Of a stretch of 64,000 nt of DNA, positions 13,214 through 25,917 are shown piece after piece. The stretch spans positions 5,353,897-5,417,896 of the forward strand of contig CM060684.1 in assembly GCA_030686995.1 (NCBI GenBank), in the 5' to 3' direction. A model generated the notes under the pieces. It made no database searches and was not told the origin of the DNA. It saw nothing but the letters and a program-made list of their open reading frames with translations. The stretch comes from Artemisia argyi (lineage: Eukaryota > Streptophyta > Magnoliopsida > Asterales > Asteraceae). The number at the start of each line of letters is the position of its first letter. The first letter of the stretch is position 1. Made by a program: the position numbers and the translations under genes.

Positions 13214-14488
13214 TTGACTTCATACTTATGTTATTTCGGATACAAATAAGCCCACTTGTTTATAATTCTTTATTTACATAGAGAGGCATCCCAAACAATG
13301 TAAATAGAGGAATATAAACTTATGGTTCGGTGATTTACAATTTCTTTATTTAAATGAAAAGGCATCCCAATCCATTCAAATAATTACAAATCATCCTACT
13401 TAAGAATTCCCAACACAACATTCATACTTAGTCGGTGAGTTACAAGGTAGTGTATTACGGGATGATACTGGTGTTTCCAAAAGTACAAGATGAATATTCA
13501 AACTTGTAAAGCTGATAAGGGTGCTTGTGGTGTAACTATGGATGATTTGAGCTTTAAAAGTGCATCAAGATCTGTTAATGAGCTTGTGGTTCCAACGGTT
13601 GTGAAGATAATGTTATGATATGTTGATGAACAAAAGTGTGTAGTGTACGCTTAATGTTAATACTCTTAGGTATAGATGTTGAGTTTGTTTTGAAAATCTT
13701 AAGAGATTTTAAAAGTTTATGATGGAATGGTATCCTAAACAGGATGGTACTTCTACAGGATGAAGAGAATAATTGGTAACTATCCCAAGATAGTAGTTCG
13801 GATTATCTCATAAATGAAAAATTTCAAGAATGAATTTAGATCATACAAATAAGGTGTTAAGATCTCGCTGAGTGGTAAGACACTATCGTGTCTCTAGATT
13901 GTTTTAATGTATTCTGGTGGTTTATAGTGTTCATGTAGGAAATCAACCTAAACATAACCCTAGTACAACTACTCTCAGTATTTGAAAATTCTAAGTCGAA
14001 TATAGTTAGTCAGACTATATTCCACTGTCCCTAGGTTAAATATAGGTGACTAGTCTATATTTAGCCAAGGTTCGATAAAATTTTCAAATACCTAAATTAG
14101 GTATACTTGTGATATGTCCGTTGGTTTTGGGAAACTGTTCACTAAACAAAGGCGATGTCAACCCTTAAGTTGCAAGTCCCGTCCATACAAGACTTGTAAC
14201 GTATGTTTTCATATTCCATTGCATAGAAGGTAGTAAGGGTAGATACGTATGGAAAGGAAGTTTTAAGTAGTTCTAAAATAGAACATACTTGGCCAGGATC
14301 ACGAGCTTTTTATAATGAAGGTTTCAGAAGAAAACTTTGATAAATGTAAAGCTGAACTTCAGCTTTTGTAGGTGATGGATTAGTTTGTCCTTTAGAAATC
14401 TCATATTTCTTGTTTGGAAATCGTTAGATTGTGATGGGTTTTTGATATCATAAGAAATGATATTGATGATGTGATGGAATAATTCTAG

Positions 14489-14816
14489 AGACCATTGCAC
14501 AAAACACAATGTCTCGGAAGTAGATTAGACCATTGTGCAATTCACAATGTCTGGGAAGTAGGTTAGGCCATTGTGTGACTCAAAACATTTGAGAAATGAT
14601 TAAGACCATTGTATCATACAATGTCTTGGAAAATGAATGAGACCATTGTATCTCACAATGTCTTGGAAAATGAATGAGGCCATTGTATCTCACAATGTTT
14701 TGAAAAGTGAATGAGACCATTGTATCTCACAATGTCTTGAAAAATGAATGAGACCATTGTATCTCACAATGTCTTGGAAAATAGGAAAGACCATTGCAAT
14801 CAGTTACAATGTCTTG
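14489..14816. repeat. Hairpin-forming tandem array in element B
   Basis: About eight copies of a unit of roughly 40 bp with the core ACCATTGTATCTCACAATGT. Within each copy CATTGT and ACAATG are inverted repeats around a 5-base loop, so every copy can fold into a small stem. Confidence 0.85.
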
Positions 14817-14937
14817 GACATATAATGTTGGAGTAGGAACATGATTGGGAGAGCGTGGCTGTGCCAAAATGCCTTAGAATAGGCATACACAGATATGTTT
14901 AGTCCATTGTTTAGATAAATGATTGAAAATAAACCGA

Positions 14938-15125
14938 GTTTATATATCAATATACTAATATGTTCATGTAGCATAAAATGCCTAGTGTGTATATATCAAT
15001 ATACTTATATGTGTTCATGTAGCATAAAATGCTTAGTGTGTATATATCAATATACTTATATGTGTTCATGTAGCATAAAATGCTTAGTGTGTATATATCA
15101 ATATACTAATATGTTTGTGTAGCAT
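14938..15125. repeat. 57-bp tandem array in element B
   Basis: Four copies of a unit containing TATATATCAATATACTTATA and CATGTAGCATAAAATGCTTA. The repeated peptide in the plus frame 14919-15122 is a by-product of this array. Confidence 0.88.
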
Positions 15126-15253
15126 AACATGCTTACTAAGTCCATAATCGTCTGGAGGATGGAAGACACGGAGAGCGGAAGGCTATAAAATGTTTTTGTT
15201 TGTGATTGTAGTTATAGTTTAGGTCTCAATTAGACCCGTTTCTCTATAACCAT

Positions 15254-15266
15254 GGCTCTGGTACCA
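15254..15266 (-). other. Primer binding site of element B
   Basis: On the minus strand the sequence is TGGTACCAGAGCC, three bases inside the 5' LTR. It differs by one base from the usual plant initiator-tRNA-Met primer site (TGGTATCAGAGCC). It fixes the element orientation as minus. Confidence 0.88.
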
Positions 15267-15269
15267 ATC

Positions 15270-18200
15270 TGTAACACCCCCAATTCATGTCTGCAGCGGA
15301 ATTCGAACTGGGTGTTACTGGACGGCACAATAGTCACAATAATAGAAAACGAACTCCAATTGAGTCGTTTTTAAAAGATTTATCATTCAAATTATATAAA
15401 TATCAGAGATTACAAAATGAGGTCCCAATTGGTTCAATGTTTACAAATCACATTAAGTGAGTTTTTGAATGATAATAAAATTTATAGCCCTCTTGAGTAT
15501 CCGTGTCCTTCCGTGCCATCCTTGATCATCATGAACCTGAAATACATGCTTGAGAGGTCAACACAAAGGTTGAGTGATATTCATAGAGTTTGTTAAATCG
15601 TTTGAACACAATGTGTTGGTAGTTAAATCGTTTGAACACAATAATCGTAGTGTTTGTAGTTAAATCGTATGAACACAATAATCGTAGTGTTTGTAGGTAA
15701 ATCGTTTGAACACAATAATCGTAGTGTTTGTAGGTAAATCGTTTGAACACAATAATCGTAGTGTGAGCTGTAGACTCACACCAATGTTTGGAAAACAAAA
15801 CAGGTAGGCTACGTTATTATACGCCCATAAAATGTATTATACACTAAGCTTATGAAACCAAAACGTTAACGTGTACCAATATCGATTGGCAGATTTATCC
15901 CGGTAGGTACTTTGCCGTCATACCTAATGTCTCAAATATTAATGCATTTGTTTGAACTAATCAAAACAAATGGGATTCGTCAATCCCAATAGGCCTATTC
16001 ACAATATTCGCGCTCACTTGCAAGTAACCCTCGCAAGTGATTAAATGGTTCATACTAAGGGATCTTGGTTTGGCAAGGATGTTACTTAGTGATAATAAAA
16101 CATAGTCGAATAACATACAGTAGAAAGCATTGTGTTCGAGTAGAAAAATAATAGCATGTATTCCCCCCAAGGGTTTGTAAAACATTGAAGTAATGTAAAG
16201 TGGGGCTATGAACTCACCTTAAGTAAGATAGCAAGTAATGAATGTAACGGTTGAATCGTGAAGGTTTCTACGAGCAACCTATAATCGAATGTTGCGACTT
16301 AGGATCGGAGTAATGTCTAAGGAGACATAAACACGCCAATATATATCTTGCACTTAGTCCATGATGTGGTATGATGTATAGTATAAGTCTTTGAAAGAAA
16401 GATTCATGAAACATGTATGTTTTGTATATCGTTTACTACCGTTCGGGCCGACATAATTCAGAAGTCATGTTAGTAAGCGTTCGAGGAGCCAGGACACTTT
16501 AATTCGTAAATCCACAACTCAACTCGACGGCTTACATAATGAACTCCTCACATGAGGCTCCCTACTATTGTAGTAGTTGATGAAATATATAAGTTTTGAT
16601 CCGGAAAGTTACATGTCCGATATTTGAATAAACTTAGGAAAGTTTATTAGTACATGAAGATTGTTATTAGGGATAGTTTCATAAGTCTTGAATGACCATT
16701 TTCTGTTGGTAAAATCTCATGGTTTCCTTTTAGGTGAAGTAGATCCAAATTGTTTGTTCAAGTTATCGCCAATTCCTTGTTTCATGTTTACGCCTATGTA
16801 AGTTGGTATGGTCATTTCGTCATGGCCTAGCCATGACCTTTGGTCCTTGTTCCAAGGTCATGAGACACAACCTTGGCTCTATCCATGGTTGTGGTCTTGA
16901 TTATAGGTCATAAGACCCCTTTGGTCTTCATAAACCATAACCTATATGTAATGACTTTGTCTAAAAATGGGCTGTTTAGAATTTGAAGAATTTTATCACT
17001 CGGAAAGCGTTTTCAGGGCTCAAGCTTCTTTGTACCTGAACGAAAACGTCGTTCCGGACAACTTTCGTGTTTTAACTTTTTGATGAATCGGACCAGAAGT
17101 AGGACTTTCAAAACCCAAATTTGATCAGGAAGCTATTTGGCAGTTTTGCCGGAAATCTTTGGTAATTTCAAATCGCCATAACTTTTGACTCGTATACTCG
17201 TTTTGGGTGGTTCAAATTGCTATGGTTTCCTTGTTAAGTCCTCTACTGTAATATGTAATGATCCAACATCATATTTTTACCATTTTGATCAGGTTATACC
17301 AACAAAGTCACTAGTTTACTTGTTTTATGAACTTGTCTTATCAATCATGTACAATAACTTGTTTTACTCACTTTTATACATCATGGACATAACTACAAGA
17401 CATAATATAGCACAAATAGTATGTAAATAACATGAACATGATTATTTAACAAGAATCAAGTTAGGGTTTGGCTCACAACTTTTGGCTTTCAAAGATGAAA
17501 GGAAGTTAACATGTAAGGATAGGACTTTGATAGACTTGCTTCAACCCTTTTTCACTTCATGCAATCTTTCTACCCTTGGTATTCTTGAAAGATGGATGAT
17601 GAAGGTTTAGGTGACTTGAGTGGATTTAAACTCAAGAGAAATCACCAAGTATATAAGGTTATGGAAGTGTTTGATGAATGATAACCTATCTAGGGTTTCT
17701 ACCTTGAACTAGCACTTGAATCATGCATGAAACTTGGAAGAGAATTAGCAAATGGAATGGTGTTGGTGTGTATGGAAGTGGACGGCAACAAGGGAGGGAT
17801 GGGGGCTTTTATAGGGTCTTAAGGAGGTTACTTGTGTTGACTTGTCAACCCTTGGAGGCCAAGTTCAACACATGTAAGCATCCAAGAGTACAATGCATGA
17901 GATCTTTCCACCTAGTGTGAATCCCCCCCCCCTATGGCGGTTTGAAGACCTTGGAGAACAAGGGTTGGACTTTGGATGATATTATCCAAGATATCTAGTG
18001 TGTTTTGACTCCGGGAAATGCCAATCGTAAATGATTAAGCCTCAAAACGTAAAACCGGGTGTCGTAAATTTATGGAATTTGAAAGTATTGTTAGACATGT
18101 CCATATGTCCCATAATAAAATATAAAATGAGTGGTAGGTTCCATTTGGGTGGTAAACCCTGCTAAAAACTGGAAACACGGGTCTAAAACGCGTAATACGT

Positions 18201-18888
18201 AAAACGTACGAATATTGCGTAAAATTGAGAAAAGTAAAATGTTACTTTTCTAATGTGATAAAAATGATTTAAAATGACTTATGATGTCTAGACTGGGCTC
18301 AGTCTAGTGTCGGTTGGTATTAAATGTCTTTTAGACATCAAACCGTAAGCCTAAAAATCACGAAATGACTTATAAAATCAAGGAATGATTTTTGGTCAAT
18401 GGAGGAGGGAAAAATATGTTGACTTTTTCTAATAAGTTGAAAACTCAAATCGTCTTAGAAACGCGGTGCAGGTATAGGCTAAGGTTACGGCTGAGTAAAA
18501 ACGCTTAAAACTGAAAATTCCAGTTTTTCACGGCCGAGGTTTATTTTGGTCATGTTTTTCTCAGTCATGATTTATTCTCAAATAAATCATGAGTGTGTCA
18601 AACATTTTTCTGATACGGGGAAAATTAACGCGACCGAATTTCGTTGTGCGTAGAATTTCTGAATGACGTTTTACCCTAAAACGTGTAATTCCGTGTAATT
18701 CCTTAATAACTTTCACGAAAATGAGCTTATGAATGTCAAACTTTTAATTTGCCATGGAAATGATTTATCACTTCAGCCCAAGAAATAAAAATCAAATTTC
18801 GGGAAAATTTTCGGGAAAAATGAATAGTAAAAGTGAATAGTGAAATTTTCCGGGAAAAGTAAATATCCTGAAAATGCAAATTGTTACA
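15270..18888 (-). mobile_element. Element B 5' LTR (complete)
   Basis: 3.62 kb with TG..CA ends (TGTAACA..TGTTACA), next to the PBS and followed by the TSD CATAC. It is the only uninterrupted LTR copy of element B here and the reference for the rearranged copy. It contains the same minisatellite at 15591-15765. Confidence 0.92.
15591..15765. repeat. Minisatellite in element B 5' LTR
   Basis: Copy of the array at 8922-9096: about five units of 37-39 bp around AATCGTTTGAACACAATAAT. Confidence 0.85.
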
Positions 18889-18994
18889 CATACAATCCGA
18901 ATAACATGACCTAAGGGATAGAATAACCAGCTCTCCTAACCAAGTTCTCCCTGGCTTAGGAAGCAACATAACAACAACACAAATCCAAATCGAT

Positions 18995-19829
18995 CTAGCC
19001 ATGATGCTGGCGTAGACTCCTCAACTCCTGCCTCAAGCCCTCAAGCTCTCTCCATAGTGATCCTAACTCCACACTATGAGTGTCGCTGTCTCTCTTGAGG
19101 TCAGCCACCTCCTTCTCTAGCTCGGCATTCCTCTGCCATAACTTGCGGTCGGCCTCTCGAGCTGTGATGAAACCTCTCTGCAGACTCTCTATCTGCTCAT
19201 GTATCTCCATCATACCTCTCATAATCGTTGTCGTCCTGCCCATGACAGTAGTCAAATCAACTCTCAACTCCGCAACAAACTCAGCAATAAGCTCAGCAAT
19301 AATCATCTCAAGTCTGTCAGACATCCGCGAGATCCACTCGCCCTGTGCAGTAATCCGAGTCCACATCCTACCAGTCTCACCCCAAATCTGCATGCTCAGT
19401 AGAAACCTCAGAAGGTGCATCCGACGCCACAGGACTACTAGGTGGTAAATCAAACAAAAACGGATGATCAGGTGAAATCGGCTCTAACGGATGTATCGGG
19501 GAATCGGGCTTTGCAGAATGAGCTGAATGTGATAGCGATCCATCATCATCAAGCATCTCCTCCTCCTGAGGATCTTCCTCTTCCTCATCCTGAGGGTCAT
19601 CATTCTCTTCCTCATCTTGAGGGTTATCATTCTCTTCCTCATCCTGAGGGTTATCATTCTGCTCACCCTCGTACTCCTCCTCATACTCCTCGTCGGAGGG
19701 GTACTCCATCAATCATCATCTCTGAGCAGGTGAACCACGAGGCGATAAAATCGGTGACTTAGGGCGACAATGAGACGATAAAGTAGTGGCCGAACGCATG
19801 ACCATCACGTATGGGTCATCAGGGGCCAT
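18995..19829 (-). pseudogene. Element A upstream ORF: acidic tract and coiled coil
   Basis: This minus-strand coding remnant precedes gag and is now separated from it by element B. A possible start is the ATG at 19829 (MAPDDPYVMV), in a frame that ends before the next block. The middle block (19712 to about 19385) is very acidic with a repeated DNPQDEEEN unit and a serine-proline rich end. The last block (to the TAG at 18995-18997) is a charged helix likely to form a coiled coil, with AELEKEVADLKRDSD. The frame changes near 19385 between HADLG and ETGRMW. Similar acidic, proline-rich extensions precede gag in Ty3 proteins of Asteraceae (from memory, unchecked). Function unknown; broken here. 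Confidence 0.65.
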
Positions 19830-20325
19830 AGTAATTTACGAGGGGCGACACGTACTAGCAATAACAATTCTTAATAACAACACGTGCAAAGGAGGCTATG
19901 ATTTGTGACAACGGCATAGGGTAGGTGTAAGTGTTTCAAAACAACTAAACCGCAAACTCAAAACCATATCAAAATCATCATATAATTCCCAATCATATAT
20001 ATCAAGAAAGATTTAAAATACCGCACTACTAAAATCATTCGTAAAACAATTAAGCCATATCATTCCTCAAAACGCATATAATTCCCCAAAACGCATATAA
20101 CTCCTCAAAACGCATATAATTCCTCAAAACGCCATCATATCACTAAATCAATAACCTCAATCCTCAAATCATCTCAAGAATCCCATATCTAATAATCATC
20201 TCAATATACCTCAATAATAATAATGATGCTTCGGCTTGGCGGGCTGGCGGGCAATGGTCGAGGATCGTTTTCTATAAAAATCGGTTATAGTTTAGGTGTT
20301 TATTTACCTAGTTCTCTATAACCTT
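19830..20325 (-). other. Element A 5' leader
   Basis: Non-coding region between the PBS and the upstream ORF. It holds four imperfect copies of CCTCAAAACGCATATAATTC around 20060-20130. No gene seen. Confidence 0.6.
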
Positions 20326-20338
20326 GGCTCTGATACCA
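20326..20338 (-). other. Primer binding site of element A
   Basis: The minus strand reads TGGTATCAGAGCC, a perfect match to the plant initiator-tRNA-Met primer site, three bases inside the 5' LTR. Confidence 0.93.
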
Positions 20339-20341
20339 ATC

Positions 20342-23300
20342 TGTAACACCCCCAAAATTTGATACAGCGGAAGACTCAACAAGCTTTCGGGGTGCTACGG
20401 GGATTGGTATCCATTCAAAGTCATGAAAGAACGAGATAAAGTAAACATAAGAAAAACACAACCAAAATGGGTTTTAAAGTTTACATTTATCCCAAGAATT
20501 ATCCAAAGTAAGGCCCAAAAGAAATAAACGTAGGTCCACAATAATTTATCAGAGTTTTAGAAAATAGATCCATAACCGGGTGCCATTGCCAAGCCTCCAA
20601 TCCAAGCATCCAAAGGGCATCACTTAATTACCTGAGAAAACGTGCTAAAAGTCAGCGAAAGCTGGTGAGATCATAGGTTTAAGTTCATAATTCAATATAG
20701 TGGACATAAACGCAAAACGCTTGCTAGCTAGACTAGGCCTCAATCCTCCAACCAAAATAATCCAACCAAATCAAATCAACCCTATAGGTGCACGCTATAG
20801 CCCAAATCAATCCAATCAATAGCTTACCTAGCTCAAGTCTAGGCCTTGCTCTATAATTAATCCAATAGCTTACCTAGTTCGGGACTAGGCCTCGCTCAAC
20901 AACCAATCAATAGCTTACCTAGTTCGGGACTAGGCCTCGCTCATTAACCAAATCAATAGCTTACCTAGTTCGGGACTAGGCCTCGCTCAATCCTACCTAG
21001 TTCTATAAGCATAGCAATTTTTAAATAAACAAAGCGATAATAGTCCACATAAAACATTTGCACGTTTCTCACCCCAAGTATTGAAAACAAAGTTCAAGAG
21101 TAAAAGTTGGGCTATGATTCACCTCAAGTCCAGAAAATCCTCAAAAGAAATCGATAGATGAAAGACGTAAGCAAACTCAAGTAACGGAAACTACATACTC
21201 GGCACTTCCTAACAATATCAAACTCGTTCAGAAATCATTTCCTCAAAATCAAATATTCCCATTCCCGAACGTGTTCCATTTAACCTTCCAAAATATCCAT
21301 TTCTCGAATTATCTTCATATTAATTTGAAGTTTGACGTTTGGTATCCATATGGGTGGTGGGTCGACACAACTCAAACCAAGAATTCACAACGAAAGAAAT
21401 AATAAACCATCTATAGGTCTAATATTAACACAATATATTATTTAAATAAATCATCGAAGTTTATCAAATCCGTCAATTTGGTAATCCCCCATATTTATTT
21501 ACGTAATACATCGCTCCAAGATTATACCCAACCTAAATCACATTGCACAAAGAATACTATATGGTATATATCGTAGTCCAATAAATTCCCTATATATATC
21601 GTCCAATTTGCCAAATTCGTCAATTTAGCCAATTCCACGAGATATATAGTAATTTATTATCCTAATACACGTACCACAACCTATGGGCGTCGTAGGATAC
21701 AATGCCCATTAATATACTCATTTTCTATAGCTAAATAAACCCTATTTAACCCGTCGATTAAATAAGTTACGTAGTTATAGAAAATGGATATATTAATCGT
21801 CATATATCCGTGACAACACAAAAGTCACATAATAAAGTCCACTTGGACTTAAGTAACCACAACTCGTATAACTCGATAAGCTTTCAAATTTATACAAGTC
21901 ATCATGTTTTTATTTATTACTTACCCGACGTATTAGTTCTCGACATTATTTATAGTTATTTATTTATAATAATACTCCGATATTTATTGCACTATTCGCA
22001 TAGTATAATAATTATCGTTATATTATTATAACATTTACTCGTGATCATTTTATTATTAATATACGCATTTATATATATATACATACGTTTATCACGTCTA
22101 TATACGTATATAAACGATTATATTATCAATAATATTATTACGAGTATTATTTTTAATGTTCGATTTTAAATATTTATCGAGTCGTAAGAATTTGGTCACA
22201 TGTCCGAGTCATTACTCTCGGCTCATAGTCCAAGTCCACAAATAATATAACCAAGTCATAAATAAATAAACCAAATCCGTCCAAATCAATCCCAAATCCA
22301 CGTGCTACAACATTAGGGTCCGACTACGGCACCCAACTAACCTATCTCCGTCAATCTAATTCGACCGTCTCACAATCGGTCCCCAAATCCATACTCGTCA
22401 ACACAACTCCACAATATCAAAGTTAATTCAATTGCCGAAACCATGAGGTTACGGCCTCAACTCCACTTTCGGTCAACGACTAAAACAATAAAATGCCCAA
22501 AACACAATATCACATAATAACATCAAATTATACCAATACCCATATATCACAACAACAAAAATGCTAACGACAAAAATAATAACAACCAAAGAAAAATCAC
22601 CAAGACTAATAATAATACGGGTCGACTTAGCAAGTCAAACCCCGAGTCGAGGGACTCGATTGGGTCTCGGCTACACCACGAGCCACGAGGACCCAACCCC
22701 AAGACCATGGAGGTCTCGGCCATGCTCAACCGAGCTCACCAAAACAGCCCAAACGGACCCCTCTTGGGTCACGACTTCATATCCAAAACAACCAAAAGAA
22801 ATCATCAACTAGTAACCAAAAATCCATCTCAAAAATCCAACACCCTCGTTAACATAACCACGAGGTCAAAACTCATGAAAGAAAAGCCACAAGGCTCGAA
22901 CCAACATCAAGCCGTGAGCTATGGCTCACGGTTCATTCGACCCAACAAAAACATGGACACCCGGATACCAAACGAGCATTTTTATTAACCAAAACTTCAT
23001 TTCCCATTATTATTAATTCGGATCCAAAGAAAATAATCCATGAGGACACGGATTTAATATCAAATCGAGGCACACGATGTGGAAATCGTGGCCACTCACC
23101 TTCAAAACAACTTCAAAAATATATTTCTTCAAAACCCAACAAGAACAGAGACGAAAAGATGATGTTATAGTGGCGGGGGTAAATATTTCGTGGTGTTAAA
23201 GGTGTGTATGGGGCACGTGATGTATACCAAAAGATAGATCGGGACGAGAGGGTTAAGATGGTGGTGTTGTTTTTGGCGTGAGAGTGGCGGTGGTTGCGTT

Positions 23301-23884
23301 TATGGTGGTTTAAGGGTGGCGGCGGTGGTATTGTAAAAGAAAGAGAGAGAGTGAAAATGTTGGTGAGGATGATGGTGTTGTTGTGTTGCTTGTCACAGAT
23401 TCCACAAGGACGATTTTTTTATAATACTCTTAATAAAAAAGAAAACTTTTTATTAATAATAGTAATATTATTAAGGGGTGAAGTGGGTTAAGTAACCCGG
23501 TGTAAATACACGGACCAAACCCGAAACCTTAAATAACAATTCAACTCTCTCGAACCGAACTCGTTCCAAATAATCAAAAATCTCGCGACACGTTCCAAAA
23601 ATATAAATATCCGAACTAATATTAAAATAATTAAAATTGTTAGGTTATCCTAGTGCCGGAGTCAATGTAGTGCCAAATAATGATCTCAAAAATAAATCAT
23701 CACGAATGAACCAAACCAAACCATTAATAAATAATCGAATTCCATAAATAACATACGATTAAAAATCACATTCCAACGTTCATAAAATATCTCGTCACGA
23801 TAAACTTTTTCAAATAATCCAAAATTATAATCTTTAAAGTAATGCGGGTTTTAAAAAAGGCTCCCTAATTTGCCAGTTGTCACA
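20342..23884 (-). mobile_element. Element A 5' LTR (complete)
   Basis: 3.54 kb from TGTAACACCCCC to GTTGTCACA. Its last 427 bp match the truncated 3' LTR at 1-427 with about 1.6% difference, so element A is older than element B nested in it. Small plus-strand frames at 22561-22812, 22707-22988 and 23294-23491 fall in this LTR and are not supported as genes. Confidence 0.92.
20814..20993. repeat. Tandem array in element A LTR
   Basis: Four copies of a 45-55 bp unit with AATAGCTTACCTAGTTCGGG and ACTAGGCCTCGCTC. Confidence 0.85.
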
Positions 23885-25917
23885 GAACCCCTCACATGAA
23901 GCTCCCTATTGTTGTAGTATTTGATAGAAAGTATATGTTTTTTTATCGTTAAAAGTTACATGTCCTAAGGTTTAATAAACTTTGAAAAGTTTATTTTAAA
24001 TGAAGATTATTATCTTTATAAGTTTATTAAGTCTAGTACGGATGTGATATTACTTGAAAAATCTCATGGTCTATCGATGGAGTAGATCCAAATTGTTTTG
24101 TTTTGTTAAGACTAAAACTTTAGTTAATGATTTCGGTTTAGAAAGCTTTAAGGTCTTTGCCGTGGCCTTGCGGTGGCTTTGGTCTTGGCTACCATGGTAT
24201 TGAGACTCATCCTTGGCCTTAACCATAGTTGTGGTCTCGTATTTAAGGTCATTAGACCTCTTGTTTTACTTAGCCATAACCAATACATGGTCATTTGAGT
24301 ATTAAAAAGGGGCTGTTAAGAATTTGAAGATAAATATCATTCGTTATGCGTTTTCAGGGTTCGAGCTTCTGTGATCTTGAACGAAAACATCGTCCCGGAC
24401 AACTTTCGTGTATTTTAACTTTTTGATGAAACGGAGCAGAAGGGCCTAAAAAATACGGATTTCAAACAGAATGCTATTAGGCACTTTCGGGTTTTAGGTT
24501 CACTAATTTCTTTTGGCCATAACTTTTAACTCGTGTACTCGTTTTTGATGATTCAAATTGCTATGTTTTCCTTGTAAAGTCCTCTATTACAGTAGGTAAT
24601 TTTCCAATATCATGTTTAAACTATTTTTGTCTTGTTTCCTAATATAAGTCTCTAGTTTTCTTGTTTACTTAACATAGGTTAACATATAGTTTCCATAACT
24701 TGTTTTAAAGGTTTCTGTACACCATGAACACAATATAAAGACCATATATAGCATAAATGAAGTATGAGAAGCATGTAAATGATATTGAGCAAGAGAGTGT
24801 GTTATGGTTTCTTACAACTTTTGGCTTTCCAAAGAAAGGAAGTTAAGAACAAGGATTACGACTTTGATTGAACTAGGATCTCTAGCTTCCAACTTCTCTA
24901 ATCTCTTGACACCAACTTGTGACTACTTGAGAAGGCACTTGAAGTCTCTACAAGACACTTCTTGTGTGGATGGAAGATCACCAAAGGATGGAAGAAACAA
25001 GGACTTTGGATCAATCAAAGCTTTACAATTGCTTTGGAATTGATATGGAACTTGTATTCTTGAACAATACTTGAAGTAGAGAGAAAATTAGGAGTGTGTT
25101 TGTGTTTGTGATGGTATGAACGACCAAAAGAGGGTGAGGAGGGTTATATAGGGCCTTGAGGAGGTGCTAGGAAGGTGTTAGGAAGGTGCAATGAGGAGGT
25201 GCAAGTATTAGGATATTTAGGAAGCTTACTTAGGAAGTTTTACACATGTAATGATCAAAACTCATCAAGGCTTATCACAAGCCACATGGCTTGATGACTT
25301 TAGCCAAGAATTTCGTTCACATCTTATCTTGGATGACTAGATATAATTTTTGATATTATCTTGCTTTTACGGAGGTAGTTTAGTCCCGGTAATCGCTTAC
25401 CGTAAGTCGTTAAGTCACGAAACGTAAAACCGGGTATCGTAAAAATATGAAACTTGTAGAAATGTTTAAACTTATCAATATACTCATTATTATCTTATAA
25501 TAATGAGTGATAAGTTTAATGGGTCGTGAAAACGTTGTTAACACTGGAAACGTAGGTTTAAAACGCATAAATTGCGTAAAACGTAGATTCGGAAAATGTA
25601 AAATTCCAAAATTCCTGAGAATGTCACGGAAGGTGAAAACCTTAAATTTCTCTTGTTTGTGATTTTGCGGGGACATATCGGGATGCCTAAATGACGTTTA
25701 AACCTTAAAGTAATTCTCGGACACGGTTTCGTGATTTTTGCAGAAATGATCCGACGAGTGTCAAACTCTCAAATTATCATTAAAATAATTTAACCTACGA
25801 GAATATGAAATAAAAAATTTTGGGGATGAATAGTGACAATGAATAGTAAGTGAATAGTAACCATGAATAGTAAAATTTTCGGGAATAGAAATTAACATGA
25901 AAATGCGAATTGTTAGA
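23885..25917 (-). mobile_element. Older LTR remnant related to element B
   Basis: Collinear with about 16543-18888 of element B's LTR but clearly diverged, and it ends TTGTTAGA where B has TTGTTACA. Its first half is missing because element A is inserted at 23884/23885; the rest should lie left of the window. Its right end joins a purple acid phosphatase-like exon at 25917/25918. This is the oldest layer of the nest. Confidence 0.8.

Larger units (their letters stand above)
13036..15253 (-). mobile_element. Element B internal leader, non-coding and repeat rich
   Basis: 2.2 kb between the PBS and the LTR fragment where gag-pol would be expected. No domain or long frame is visible. It carries three separate tandem arrays, listed below, and otherwise unremarkable AT-rich sequence. 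Confidence 0.7.
8601..18888 (-). mobile_element. Element B: large non-coding LTR element, internally rearranged
   Basis: A 10.3 kb insertion flanked by the perfect 5-bp duplication CATAC (8596-8600 and 18889-18893). It starts TGTAACACCCCC and ends TTGTTACA. The 5' LTR is 15270-18888 with a tRNA-iMet type PBS beside it. No gag or pol is visible, only repeats, so it looks like a LARD-type non-autonomous element (inference). LTR copies are nearly identical (about 4 differences in the first 1.67 kb), so it is younger than element A. The 3' LTR is split: first half direct at 8601-10269, second half inverted at 10825-12771, followed by a 264-bp LTR end at 12772-13035. Confidence 0.88.

Noticed and set aside
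14489..14816. Regular repeats resembling a CRISPR array
   Set aside because: Repeats are contiguous imperfect tandem units inside a plant retroelement; there are no unique spacers of constant length and no cas-like genes.
14919..15122. 67-residue frame with repeated CSIKCLVCIYQYTYM
   Set aside because: The peptide repeat is only the translation of the 57-bp tandem array; no start context or homology.
22561..22988. Overlapping plus-strand frames in element A LTR
   Set aside because: Located in the LTR in antisense to the element, low-complexity composition, no recognisable domain.
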